Part shown: one piece after another, positions 44,764-51,551 of the stretch
Position numbering within the stretch: the stretch's first letter is position 1
How the letters are laid out: each line of letters starts with the position of its first letter
Origin: Salinicoccus roseus
GTDB lineage: Bacteria > Bacillota > Bacilli > Staphylococcales > Salinicoccaceae
Length of the DNA stretch: 64,000 nucleotides
Direction: 5' to 3'
NCBI RefSeq assembly: GCF_003814515.1
Contig: NZ_RKQJ01000001.1
Coordinates: 1 to 64,000 of the forward strand
Program-made: the position numbers and the translations under genes
Notes under the pieces: model-generated
Databases searched by the model: none
Told to the model about the DNA's origin: nothing
Seen by the model: the letters and a program-made list of their open reading frames with translations, nothing else

Positions 44764-45360
44764 ATGAACAGACTGCATTATCAGATTCATGAGGAGACGA
44801 TGTACATCGTTCCGGTCAACAATGGCGGCTACATCGAGAGCAGGGTGGGGGAAACATATGGCGGAGGGATCGACTGCAGGCTCAATCCGAATAAATTGAT
44901 CGAACGCAACTGCCGCAACCATTCACAGAACTATGCAGCACGGAAGGACCTCACCAAGACACTCACCGGCATCACCAGCAAACTGCCCGTCATCGTCGAT
45001 CTTTTCGGCGCCTACATATACTTCTGCACCCATTCCGACCGGATCGCAGAGAACAACTGGTTCAACATCAGGCACGTGCAGTCCTACTGGAACGACGGCG
45101 GAATGACACGGGTGCAGTTCTCGAATAATGAAGAACGCATCATCGACATCTCCTACGCTTCCTTCAACAACCAGTATCTGAACGCACTCAAGCTGCACTA
45201 CAAGTTCAACCAGCAGAAGGAGAAGTATCAGAAGAAGGAGATGAATATGCACTTCCAGTACCCCACACTCGGCAGGGGAGAAGTGGCTCAGATCAACGAA
45301 ACCATCTACCATTCCTACATTAATTATATAAACGGACTGCAAATCAAGGATGAAGTGTAA
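44764..45360 (+). CDS. comK: Competence transcription factor ComK
   Basis: A 198-residue ComK-family activator. HYQIHEETMYIVPVNNGGYI, CRNHSQNYAARKDLTKTLTG, ITSKLPVIVDLFGAYIYFCT and FNIRHVQSYW match the minor-groove-binding core of ComK. ComK activates DNA-uptake genes. AAAGGGGGAAGCAC precedes the ATG at 44764; the in-frame start at 44731 has no site. A divergent IDEAL-domain gene and a long AT-rich leader precede it. Confidence 0.9.
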   Translation: MNRLHYQIHEETMYIVPVNNGGYIESRVGETYGGGIDCRLNPNKLIERNCRNHSQNYAARKDLTKTLTGITSKLPVIVDLFGAYIYFCTHSDRIAENNWFNIRHVQSYWNDGGMTRVQFSNNEERIIDISYASFNNQYLNALKLHYKFNQQKEKYQKKEMNMHFQYPTLGRGEVAQINETIYHSYINYINGLQIKDEV

Positions 45361-45388
45361 ATTTAACTTAAAACATGTTTAGAAACGG

Positions 45389-45416
45389 TTGAAAAAACGT
45401 GTGGAATTGTTATAAT
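45389..45416 (+). promoter_or_regulatory. Promoter of tRNA-Asn-tRNA-Ser
   Basis: TTGAAA (45389-45394) and TATAAT (45411-45416), 16-base spacer, 30 bases before tRNA-Asn. Confidence 0.75.
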
Positions 45417-45445
45417 TGTAAATGTTCGATTGAAAACAACATTAT

Positions 45446-45520
45446 TCCACAGTAGCTCAGTGGTAGAGCTATCGGCTGTTAACCGATCGGTCGTAGGTTC
45501 GAATCCTACCTGTGGAGCCA
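45446..45520 (+). tRNA. tRNA-Asn (GTT), copy 1
   Basis: Acceptor TCCACAG/CTGTGGA, anticodon loop CTGTTAA, CCA encoded. Identical to 59750-59824. Confidence 0.96.
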
Positions 45521-45521
45521 T

Positions 45522-45608
45522 GGAGATGTACTCAAGTGGCTGAAGAGGCGCCCCTGCTAAGGGTGTAGGTCGTTCTGCGGCGCGAGGGTTCAAATCCCTC
45601 CATCTCCG
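45522..45608 (+). tRNA. tRNA-Ser (GCT), island attachment locus
   Basis: Type II tRNA; acceptor GGAGATG/CATCTCC, anticodon loop CTGCTAA, long variable arm, CCA not encoded. Its 3' end and the following terminator recur at 50046-50093, marking this as an integration site. Confidence 0.95.
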
Positions 45609-45640
45609 TTATTTATCCCGTAACCTTTTAGGTTGCGGGA
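45593..45640 (+). repeat. attL-like repeat at tRNA-Ser 3' end
   Basis: The 33 bases from 45593 to 45625 match 50046-50078 at 30 of 33 positions, and the similarity continues through the terminator hairpin. This is the pattern left when an element integrates at the 3' end of a tRNA gene. No integrase is present. Confidence 0.72.
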
Positions 45641-45646
45641 TTTTTT
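45615..45646 (+). terminator. Terminator of tRNA-Ser, inside the repeat
   Basis: ATCCCGTAACC-TTTTA-GGTTGCGGGAT and a T run. Confidence 0.85.
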
Positions 45647-45648
45647 GT

Positions 45649-46433
45649 TTTGAGATAGTTATAAACTTTTAATGTTTTATGTAGCAGGGGAGCCAGGCTC
45701 TTTCTGATTGCTAAATCTAAGTTTGCAACGCTAATGGCTATTTAGAGATGTAACGTTTATGGGTCTTGAACATAATTCCATCGCTACGTTAATATCGTGA
45801 AACTCGTACAGTCATAGCTTCTCTCCTTTTAGGAGAAAACGAACATTTTCCACGTCTAGCTATACTAAGCACTTCCTGGACATACGCACTAAATATTAAG
45901 AAGTGCAATTGCTTAGTTCCTACTATGACTATTATGCTAAGTGTTTAAACAAGAGTATAAGTTTTGTGTACTGATGAAATTATGATCTAATTTTGTATAA
46001 ATCATAACTTTTGAGCTTTGTATAATTTCCTTCTTGAATTATCTATAAAACTTTTCATCACTGAGTTATCTAGACAGTCACCTTTTCTCGATATATTTTG
46101 ACACACCTAATACTTTGAAAGTCATCTACTACAATTGGTGAATGGAAAACCAACCAATATGATACACAGTGGATTGAAGGTCGCGGTACCTTTACTGTCG
46201 GTGGTACACGAATCATGCCCTGTTTCGGTAGTTCATTCCTGTCAGACCGGAAGACGGCTACACAAAACCAGACTGGTCCATAGAGTGTGTAAAGATCATG
46301 CGACAGGATGGGCATATTTAGATAGGTTAGTATGTGAATGGTAACTATAAAACGCTACCGATTAAAATTTGGGAGAGAACGAGTGGTGAGGTGTTTGAAG
46401 ACTGGAGTACATTTAGTTAGTAGAAATAAAATA
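45649..46433. other. Gene-poor AT-rich relic region
   Basis: No intact gene is visible. It holds an inverted pair GCACTTC (near 45867) and GAAGTGC (near 45900) and the IS3-type fragment at 46020-46115. A short plus-strand reading near 46170 (WIEGRGTFTVGGTRI) looks protein-like but breaks off. It appears to be decayed mobile-element DNA. Confidence 0.45.
46020..46115 (-). pseudogene. IS3-family transposase (OrfB) fragment
   Basis: On the minus strand a short reading gives QNISRKGDCLDNSVMKSFID, which matches the SMSRKGNCLDNAVMESF block around the last acidic catalytic residue of IS3/IS150 transposases. Upstream frames (HIGWFSIHQL, then two stops) keep a weak resemblance to the preceding HSDQGWQY region, so frameshifts and stops have accumulated. 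Only the C-terminal part remains. Confidence 0.6.
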
Positions 46434-46453
46434 CCTCCCTCATTGAGGGAGGA
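46434..46453. terminator. Hairpin after the abi gene
   Basis: CCTCCCTCA-TT-GAGGGAGG; on the minus strand it is followed by TATTTTATTTC, ending the abi transcript. Confidence 0.65.
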
Positions 46454-46468
46454 TACATGTAAAGAGTA

Positions 46469-47500
46469 TTATTTTTTATTGTATTGTGAAACCAAATCAT
46501 CCAGTATGTCTAGGAAGTTTTCAGGTATATTGTTGTTTTTTAGAATGAGTTGGTATACTTTATAGTTCTTTTCAGCTAACTTAGTAAATATTGTCCTTAT
46601 TTCATTAATGAATCTACTGCGAACAGTGTTTCTGTGAGTAAACAAAATTGTAAGAGACATGAACAACCCGAGCAAGTCCCTGTGTCCAATTTTCTTCTCA
46701 AACATTTTCTTATTGTATACTCTTCCGTTAACGTACGAACAAAAGCTATGTTTATCCAATGGTTTTACCTGATCATAATTAGGTTCAAAATGAATAACTC
46801 TTTTATTATGGGCTATTTCATTGCGATAACAGTGGACCATATCTATTGCATAATTAAATGTTTTAATTGGGATTTCCGGATTTCCTTTTTCCTTATAAAA
46901 CAAAAACCATTTAACTACTTCTAATTTTAAACTAACATCCTTCACGGGTCTTAATAGTCCATATAAATATTTTTTTGTACTCAAAGATAAAGAACCGCAT
47001 ACAACCCAAGGAGGAACATCTCCGTGTTTTTCCCGATAGTGTTTCATGGGTTGGTCAGTAGACTCGTTCTTTTCTTCTATGACTTTAATGGTGTGTTCAT
47101 TTTGATATAAACCATTTCTTAGTTTATTGCCACGATTGTATTTATTGACGTTAAGATATTCAGATTCCAAATATCCATAATTCTTAGAGATAGTGTAACT
47201 CAAAGCGTTATTGAATGTGCCTTCGATGTTGAGTATATACTTAAAAAGAATATTTTTAAGTTCTTTATCGAAATCATAGACATCGTGTAGATCCTCGAAG
47301 AAGTTAGCCTGGTAATCGTCTTCTTCATCTTCATTAGTTTTTTCTTTTATAAAAAAATCCTTATATCCATTTATCAAACTGTAATATGTAATATTGCGTA
47401 GAACATAGTAAGCGTTGTGTTCGTCTTTGAATTTAAGGTTCCTAGTTTTTAATAATTCAATCTGTTCTTCGATTGTCCTAAAATATTTGGGCGACGACAT
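46469..47500 (-). CDS. Abi_2-family abortive infection protein
   Basis: A 343-residue protein in AT-rich DNA. The opening SPKYFRTIEEQIELLKTRNL, the LRNITYYSLINGYKDFF block, DFDKELKNILFKYILNIEGTF and the late CYRNEIAHNKRVIH motif are characteristic of the Abi_2 (AbiD/AbiF) family. The R-N-x-x-x-H of CYRNEIAHN resembles the RX4-6H motif of HEPN ribonucleases, so RNA cleavage during phage infection is a reasonable inference. The ATG at 47500 follows GGAGGTCTCT. Upstream lies a promoter and a short hairpin RNA (47516-47607), the layout reported for Abi genes with an RNA antitoxin. It lies inside the tRNA-Ser island. Confidence 0.85.
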   Translation of the reverse strand: MSSPKYFRTIEEQIELLKTRNLKFKDEHNAYYVLRNITYYSLINGYKDFFIKEKTNEDEEDDYQANFFEDLHDVYDFDKELKNILFKYILNIEGTFNNALSYTISKNYGYLESEYLNVNKYNRGNKLRNGLYQNEHTIKVIEEKNESTDQPMKHYREKHGDVPPWVVCGSLSLSTKKYLYGLLRPVKDVSLKLEVVKWFLFYKEKGNPEIPIKTFNYAIDMVHCYRNEIAHNKRVIHFEPNYDQVKPLDKHSFCSYVNGRVYNKKMFEKKIGHRDLLGLFMSLTILFTHRNTVRSRFINEIRTIFTKLAEKNYKVYQLILKNNNIPENFLDILDDLVSQYNKK

Positions 47501-47515
47501 AGAGACCTCCATATT

Positions 47516-47572
47516 ATAAAAGCTCCCTCATTATAAATGGGGAGCCTCGCCACGTAGGGCCTAATGTTTTAT
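47516..47572 (-). ncRNA. Putative AbiF-type antitoxin RNA
   Basis: A predicted minus-strand transcript of about 55 bases lies between a sigma-A promoter and the abi start. It contains AGGCCCTACGTGGCGAGG and then a hairpin (47522-47545) with GCTCCC against GGGAGC, an inner CATT/AATG helix, and TTTT at its end, so it can act as a leaky terminator ahead of abi. A structured RNA motif has been described upstream of Abi_2 genes; whether this matches it needs a covariance-model search. Confidence 0.5.
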
Positions 47573-47578
47573 ACACTA

Positions 47579-47607
47579 ATTATATACCCAAATTTATTGA
47601 CAGTAAA
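47579..47607 (-). promoter_or_regulatory. Promoter of the abi RNA and gene
   Basis: On the minus strand TTTACT (47602-47607) and TATAAT (47579-47584) with a 17-base spacer. Confidence 0.7.
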
Positions 47608-47614
47608 GATATTT

Positions 47615-47737
47615 ATGGAAACTTTTAAAGAAATATATGTTACTTATATCGTATATAAAATGAATTCATTGATAAATTACACTTTTTCATTTGAACAACG
47701 AAGAACCATGGAAACTTTTTGGGGAACGTATGTTTGC
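47615..47737. repeat. Two imperfect direct repeats between divergent promoters
   Basis: ATGGAAACTTTT at 47615 and 47708 are identical for 12 bases, and the next 17 bases are about half conserved, including TATGTT. They lie between the abi promoter and the divergent promoter and might be operators or RNA repeats. Confidence 0.45.
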
Positions 47738-47762
47738 CATAGGTTAAGTTTTGCCGTATAAT
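47734..47762 (+). promoter_or_regulatory. Promoter facing the two-gene operon
   Basis: TTGCCA (47734-47739) and TATAAT (47757-47762) with a 17-base spacer, so transcription should start near 47769. Confidence 0.72.
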
Positions 47763-47768
47763 TAAAGT

Positions 47769-47811
47769 GTGTAGTCGAGTTGCCAGAGTTTCTCCGCTGG
47801 CGGTTCTTTTT
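47769..47811 (+). ncRNA. Short leader RNA ending in a terminator-like hairpin
   Basis: From the predicted start, GTAGTC is followed by a 10-base-pair hairpin (47777-47786 with 47797-47806: GAGTTGCCAG against CTGGCGGTTC, using G-U pairs) and five T. The transcript would be a 43-base RNA or an attenuator before the gene at 47886. Confidence 0.5.
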
Positions 47812-47885
47812 AATCTAGCATTGCCTATTATAGTTAATATCTGTAATATTTAGATAACTACACATTATGAAATGGAGGATGAACT

Positions 47886-48803
47886 ATGAGTAATGATAGA
47901 AGAGAAGTGAAATACAGAAAGGTTTCCTTTCAATTATTCTTCACTTGTTCTTATTTGTCTGATGCAGATGACGAGTACCCTGCTTATGAAAATATAAAAC
48001 CATTATTTGATGAAATAAACGAATTGTATAAAAACGACAATACGTTTAAAGAAGTCTACAATTATAATATGGATCCTATAAGAATCAAAGAATTAACAGA
48101 TGATGATATAAATGGTTATTACCATATTGTAATTGAAAGGTTAGATGATACTGTCCTATCAAAAACTACTATTTATGGAGAATCGGAAGACTTGCCTTTA
48201 GATGAAGAGGAATATATAGGTCATGAAATAAATATACTGTACGATTACCATAATGACCTGATGTTATTACAAAATAATGTAAGTTCATTGAGTAGAAAGG
48301 GTATTGAATTATTCATCAACTCTCTATTATTTAATTACAAAAAAGATGAAGATCTTGATATATACTTTTCATTAGTGCCAGCAATTGATAAGAATTCCTT
48401 TAGAAAAGCTAAAGATAAACAAGTATTCAGTACGTTAGGGGTTGAAATCACTGGTAAAGAAGACAATGAGTATGGATTGTTTAGCTTAGAGGAAGAGTTT
48501 GAAAACATTGGTAGTATTGAAATCACTATTAAATCCAAATCAAAAAAAGAACCACTAAAAAGAGAAACCACTGTAGATTTACTAGAAAGATGGTCTGGGT
48601 CAGAAATTCCAAAAAAGCTCTGGATAAAAGGGCGAGATGATGAAGATGATCAATTAGAACTTATAAACCTTTTAAAGCAAACCGTTAAATTTTATCATGA
48701 CTTTGAATATGAAAAGGGTATAAGATTAAGTTCAAATAGTATATATTACGAAATGAAGAGAATGTATGATGAGTTCAAGGTTAATCTTGGTGATTTAAAT
48801 TAA
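47886..48803 (+). CDS. Unknown island protein (305 aa), possible defence component
   Basis: A soluble, acidic protein of 305 residues in very AT-rich DNA. It opens SNDRREVKYRKVSFQLFFTC. The middle EEEYIGHEINILYDYHNDLM, then LLQNNVSSLSRKGIELFINS, weakly recalls uncharacterised DUF6731-type proteins found in accessory DNA; this is memory, not a search. Later IGSIEITIKSKSKKEPLKRE may be a strand-rich domain. No nuclease, NTPase or transmembrane motif is seen. GGAGGATGAACT precedes the ATG. A membrane protein gene follows 12-21 bases later, so it could be the sensor of a two-part system. Confidence 0.72.
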   Translation: MSNDRREVKYRKVSFQLFFTCSYLSDADDEYPAYENIKPLFDEINELYKNDNTFKEVYNYNMDPIRIKELTDDDINGYYHIVIERLDDTVLSKTTIYGESEDLPLDEEEYIGHEINILYDYHNDLMLLQNNVSSLSRKGIELFINSLLFNYKKDEDLDIYFSLVPAIDKNSFRKAKDKQVFSTLGVEITGKEDNEYGLFSLEEEFENIGSIEITIKSKSKKEPLKRETTVDLLERWSGSEIPKKLWIKGRDDEDDQLELINLLKQTVKFYHDFEYEKGIRLSSNSIYYEMKRMYDEFKVNLGDLN

Positions 48804-48824
48804 AAAATAAATGATGTGATAATA

Positions 48825-49313
48825 ATGAAATTGGCCACTAATCCCAAATCAATTTTTGGTATAATTATAATTTTTAGTATAGGGATAAGTTTATTTGCGT
48901 ATAAAAAAATACCTGATGACACCACTCTTCAAATTTTAATGAATGAAAACATTTTTGATAAAATTTTGAATTTAATTGGAATTACTTTTGGTTTTTTTAG
49001 TACAATTCTTGCCATTCTATTAAGTAATGAAAACATTTTAGTAAAAAGATTAAGGACGAGTAAAAATGTCAAAATAGAATTTTATGTTTTAATTTCATAT
49101 ATTATTTTTTCTTCCTTAGGAAATATGGTTATAATTGTTTTGCTTCAAATACTCAATTCTTTTGAACTTGAATGCACGATTATATTTCCTGTAATTTTAT
49201 ACCTTGTGTTTTCCTTTTACTTAAGTTTGATTATGTTCCTTTACGTTTTTGTAAATGTTATAAGTAGTAACGGTGATAGAAAGAAAAATAGAAGGACTAT
49301 GGGAAAATATTAA
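48825..49313 (+). CDS. Four-helix membrane protein, partner of the 305-aa protein
   Basis: A 162-residue protein (from the ATG at 48825; a GTG at 48816 is also in frame) with about four transmembrane helices: SIFGIIIIFSIGISLFAY, ILNLIGITFGFFSTILAILL, FYVLISYIIFSSLGNMVIII-like, and FPVILYLVFSFYLSLIMFLY. A charged loop (SNENILVKRLRTSKNVKIE) joins the second and third helices and the tail is basic. No family is recognised. The ribosome-binding site is weak, suggesting coupling to the upstream gene. Membrane effectors that permeabilise or depolarise the cell are common in two-gene phage-defence systems, and that is my inference. Confidence 0.68.
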   Translation: MKLATNPKSIFGIIIIFSIGISLFAYKKIPDDTTLQILMNENIFDKILNLIGITFGFFSTILAILLSNENILVKRLRTSKNVKIEFYVLISYIIFSSLGNMVIIVLLQILNSFELECTIIFPVILYLVFSFYLSLIMFLYVFVNVISSNGDRKKNRRTMGKY

Positions 49314-49392
49314 AACTGTTTAAAGGAGGAGTAGAAATGATTCTTAAATAGAAAGAATTAGTAAGTTACCTAGGTGGTCTGTTTCTGAAGTA
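49314..49392 (+). other. Remnant with a good ribosome-binding site but no ORF
   Basis: AAAGGAGGAGTAGAA is followed by an ATG that stops after three codons (ATT CTT AAA, then TAG). It is probably the start of a lost gene. Confidence 0.3.
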
Positions 49393-49406
49393 AGAACATA
49401 CGTTCT
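49393..49406. promoter_or_regulatory. LexA (SOS) box
   Basis: AGAACATACGTTCT contains GAAC-N4-GTTC, the Gram-positive LexA site, 28 bases before the yolD-like relic. YolD-DinB cassettes are usually SOS-regulated. Confidence 0.65.
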
Positions 49407-49433
49407 ATATAATCATCTTAAGAGGTGATGTCC

Positions 49434-49712
49434 ATGGGACTAGACTATAGAGAAATGGACATATCAGAACTGGATTCGAACCTTCCGCAAGGTCGCAGCA
49501 TAATTAAATGGTAGCCGTTTGCTACTATGCCGGAGCAGTATGAGCGTATTGCCCAGATGATTGATAGAAATTTGAAGTGCAATCCGCCTTCATTCGACAA
49601 TGAAGTACGGTCGGTCACGCTCGAGGAGCGACTGCGCCAATCAATAGGGGAGACGGTCGTATTAAGTTACTGGAACGATGGATCTGCCGACACTGTATCA
49701 ATTTCAATTTAA
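49434..49712 (+). pseudogene. YolD-like gene broken by an amber stop
   Basis: Reading from the ATG at 49434 (AGAGGTGATGTCC upstream) gives MGLDYREMDISELDSNLPQG, then RSIIKW, an in-frame TAG at 49512, and then PFATMPEQYERIAQMIDRNL through to YWNDGSADTVSISI. The W-x-PFA-x-PEQYER junction is the core of YolD-like proteins, so one nonsense codon splits an otherwise intact chain. YolD usually precedes a UvrX/DinB-type polymerase gene on plasmids and islands; none follows here. The downstream half could still be translated from its own ATG (49527). Confidence 0.75.
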
Positions 49713-49906
49713 ATGATTGGGAGTAAGTCCTTTTGGTCATCCCTGCCCTTAAGCCGTTCACACCATTTTGCTTGAATTGCGCCACCCAAGGCCTGATCAG
49801 ACTGTGATGGATACACTATTTTCGCTAACAAGCGATGACGGTCGTTTCCATTTAAAGCTTCATCTGTGATTCTTAATTTAAAGTCTAATGAATGTTTCTT
49901 ATTCAT
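49709..49906 (-). pseudogene. Probable transposase OrfA (helix-turn-helix) fragment
   Basis: MNKKHSLDFKLRITDEALNG followed by HRLLAKIVYPSQS looks like the start of an IS3-type OrfA, which usually begins K-x-y-s-x-e-FKL and has an AKK-y-x-I-s-S helix-turn-helix. The later part is out of frame with that model (ERLKGRDDQKD). It lies on the same strand as the OrfB fragment at 46020-46115, almost 4 kb away. Confidence 0.4.
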
Positions 49907-50045
49907 ATTTGTTTAAGAGAATATTTGGCCCATTATTCATCCATTTACATTAAAAATATCATCCTACATATTTATGGCATGTTCTGTATCACTTGAAAAC
50001 ACTGATGTCATAGTTTATATATTTAAGAGAAAATCGCTTATCAAG

Positions 50046-50093
50046 ATTCCCTCCACCTCAGTTATTTATCCCGTAACCATTATGGTTACGGGA
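50046..50093 (+). repeat. attR-like repeat
   Basis: Matches the 3' end of tRNA-Ser(GCT) and its terminator (45593-45640): 30 of 33 bases identical up to CCCGTAACC, then a hairpin with the same stem (GGTTACGGG). It marks the far boundary of the island. The sequence upstream is not a tRNA. Confidence 0.72.
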
Positions 50094-50201
50094 TTTTTAT
50101 TATTTATTGGTATACTGAAGCCTATCATCGTTGATGAGGTCTTTGGTTATTGAACTAATTCATACAATTTTTAGTGCACACACTTTTAAGTAAACTTTTT
50201 T

Positions 50202-51260
50202 CAATTGAAAAATTAAGTTAAACACATAAGAAGAGCCACTCGTGATACACTCAAAATGAATTTTCGAATAAAGAAATCATAGGAGTGATCACGAATGAAC
50301 TACACCCATCTTAGCACGGAAGAACTTGTTCTGATAGAATCCTACTTCCATCAGAACATCTCTGTATAGCAGAGTTTGAAACTGATTGGCTGTGCATGGT
50401 ATACATCCATAAACTCGTCCCCTAGCTGAGAGGCAGCCATACAGCAATTGACTATTACCGTCGGTACAGGAAGAATAAAAAGCACTGCGCCCGGAAACAG
50501 ACTGAACAGCCCGCAGACCAGTGTGCCTACGTGAAAGACAAAGTCGCTCAAGAGTGAACACCAGATGTGATTGTCGGTCGTCGTGAGCGTCATATCAACT
50601 GTTCCGGGCGGACATTGTATCGCATGTTCAGACGCAATGCTTTTGATATCTGCATGCTGCCGATGAAAGGCAAAAGAAAACCAAACGGTCATAAGGAACG
50701 CCAGGGCAGACAATCATTTACACGAAATATCTCGGAACGGGAGACGGATTACCCAGAATTCGGTCATATTGAGGGAGATTTCATTGTCGAGGTCCATCAC
50801 AAAATTGTGGTCATCACGCTGTTGGAGTGTCTTTCCAAAGTCATCATCACACTCAATTCTGAAGGCAGGAGGGCGAAGGACATAGAAACAGCCATGAACC
50901 GCTGGTTCCATTCCGTACCGAGAAACCTGTTCAAGTACATCACATTTGACTGTGGCGAGGAATTCTCCAACTGACTGACCATTAGCAATGTGAATGATGT
51001 TTCGATCTACTTTGCTGACCCCGGTACATCTTCTCAGCGGAGATTACCTGCGGGGATTGATTAAACATTCCAATGGACTGTTTCGACAGGATGGGCTGCT
51101 CAAGGAAATGGATTTTAATCAAGTAGATCAGACATTCATCTCCTCAGTGTCAGCCAGAAGAAACTATCTCTCGAGAACATTTCTGGACCATCGCAGACCA
51201 CTGGAAGTATTTTTGAGTTATGTAGGGATGGATAGTCTGTCTAGCTTATTTTGACAAATG
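50202..51260 (+). mobile_element. Decayed IS30-family insertion sequence
   Basis: A left inverted repeat at 50202-50223 (starting CAATTGAAAAATTAAG) and a right one at 51239-51260 (reverse complement starting CATTTGTCAAAATAAG) match at about 16 of 22 positions and bound 1,059 bases, the usual IS30 size. The transposase between them is broken. Confidence 0.72.
50295..51236 (+). pseudogene. IS30 transposase pseudogene
   Basis: Begins MNYTHLSTEELVLIESYFHQ, the IS30 N-terminal HTH start, then hits a TAG at 50367. Further pieces in shifting frames include KKHCARKQTEQPADQCAYVK, DYPEFGHIEGDFIVEVHHKI (the first catalytic Asp region), FKYITFDCGEEFSN (second Asp, ending in a TGA where Trp or Glu would continue) and YFADPGTSSQR. 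Several stops and frameshifts show it is inactive. AGGAGTGATCACGA precedes the ATG. Confidence 0.85.
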
Positions 51261-51440
51261 AATGATAGAAATGGAGAACCCTACTTAGAATATCATCATG
51301 TGGACTAGTTTAGTCAGGGTGGAGAAAACAGTATAGATAATGCAGGGGCCCTTGATTATTTTTGTCATCGCAAGATGCATGAATTAGATTTGCAATTCGA
51401 AGTGAATTTCTTGAAATTAAAAATAGAAGAGTTTCGTAAT
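51261..51440 (+). pseudogene. HNH endonuclease C-terminal fragment
   Basis: Reading on from the right IS end gives NDRNGEPYLEYHHVD, a TAG at 51306, then FSQGGENSIDNAGALDYFCH and RKMHELD. The pattern P-Y-L-E-x-HH...GG-x-x-x-x-x-N...L-x-x-x-CH-x-x-x-H is the HNH fold core of McrA-like restriction endonucleases. The N-terminal part is missing and was probably cut off by the IS30 copy. Confidence 0.7.
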
Positions 51441-51551
51441 ATAGAGTAGTAAATTAATCTAGTATGGAAGAATATTCATATTTAGTTCTATTATAAGTAG
51501 TAGGTGTTAATAATAGTAAAGAAATTTGAGAGAATCAGGAGGAGAGATTTA

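Noticed and set aside
46135-46344. Plus-strand 69-codon ORF and the reading IEGRGTFTVGGTRI nearby
   Set aside because: No start signal, short, and broken; it may be a gene fragment but I could not match it to a family, so it is only mentioned under the relic region.
47564-47761. 65-codon plus-strand ORF between the abi gene and the divergent operon
   Set aside because: It has no ribosome-binding site and overlaps both predicted promoters; the region reads better as a regulatory segment.
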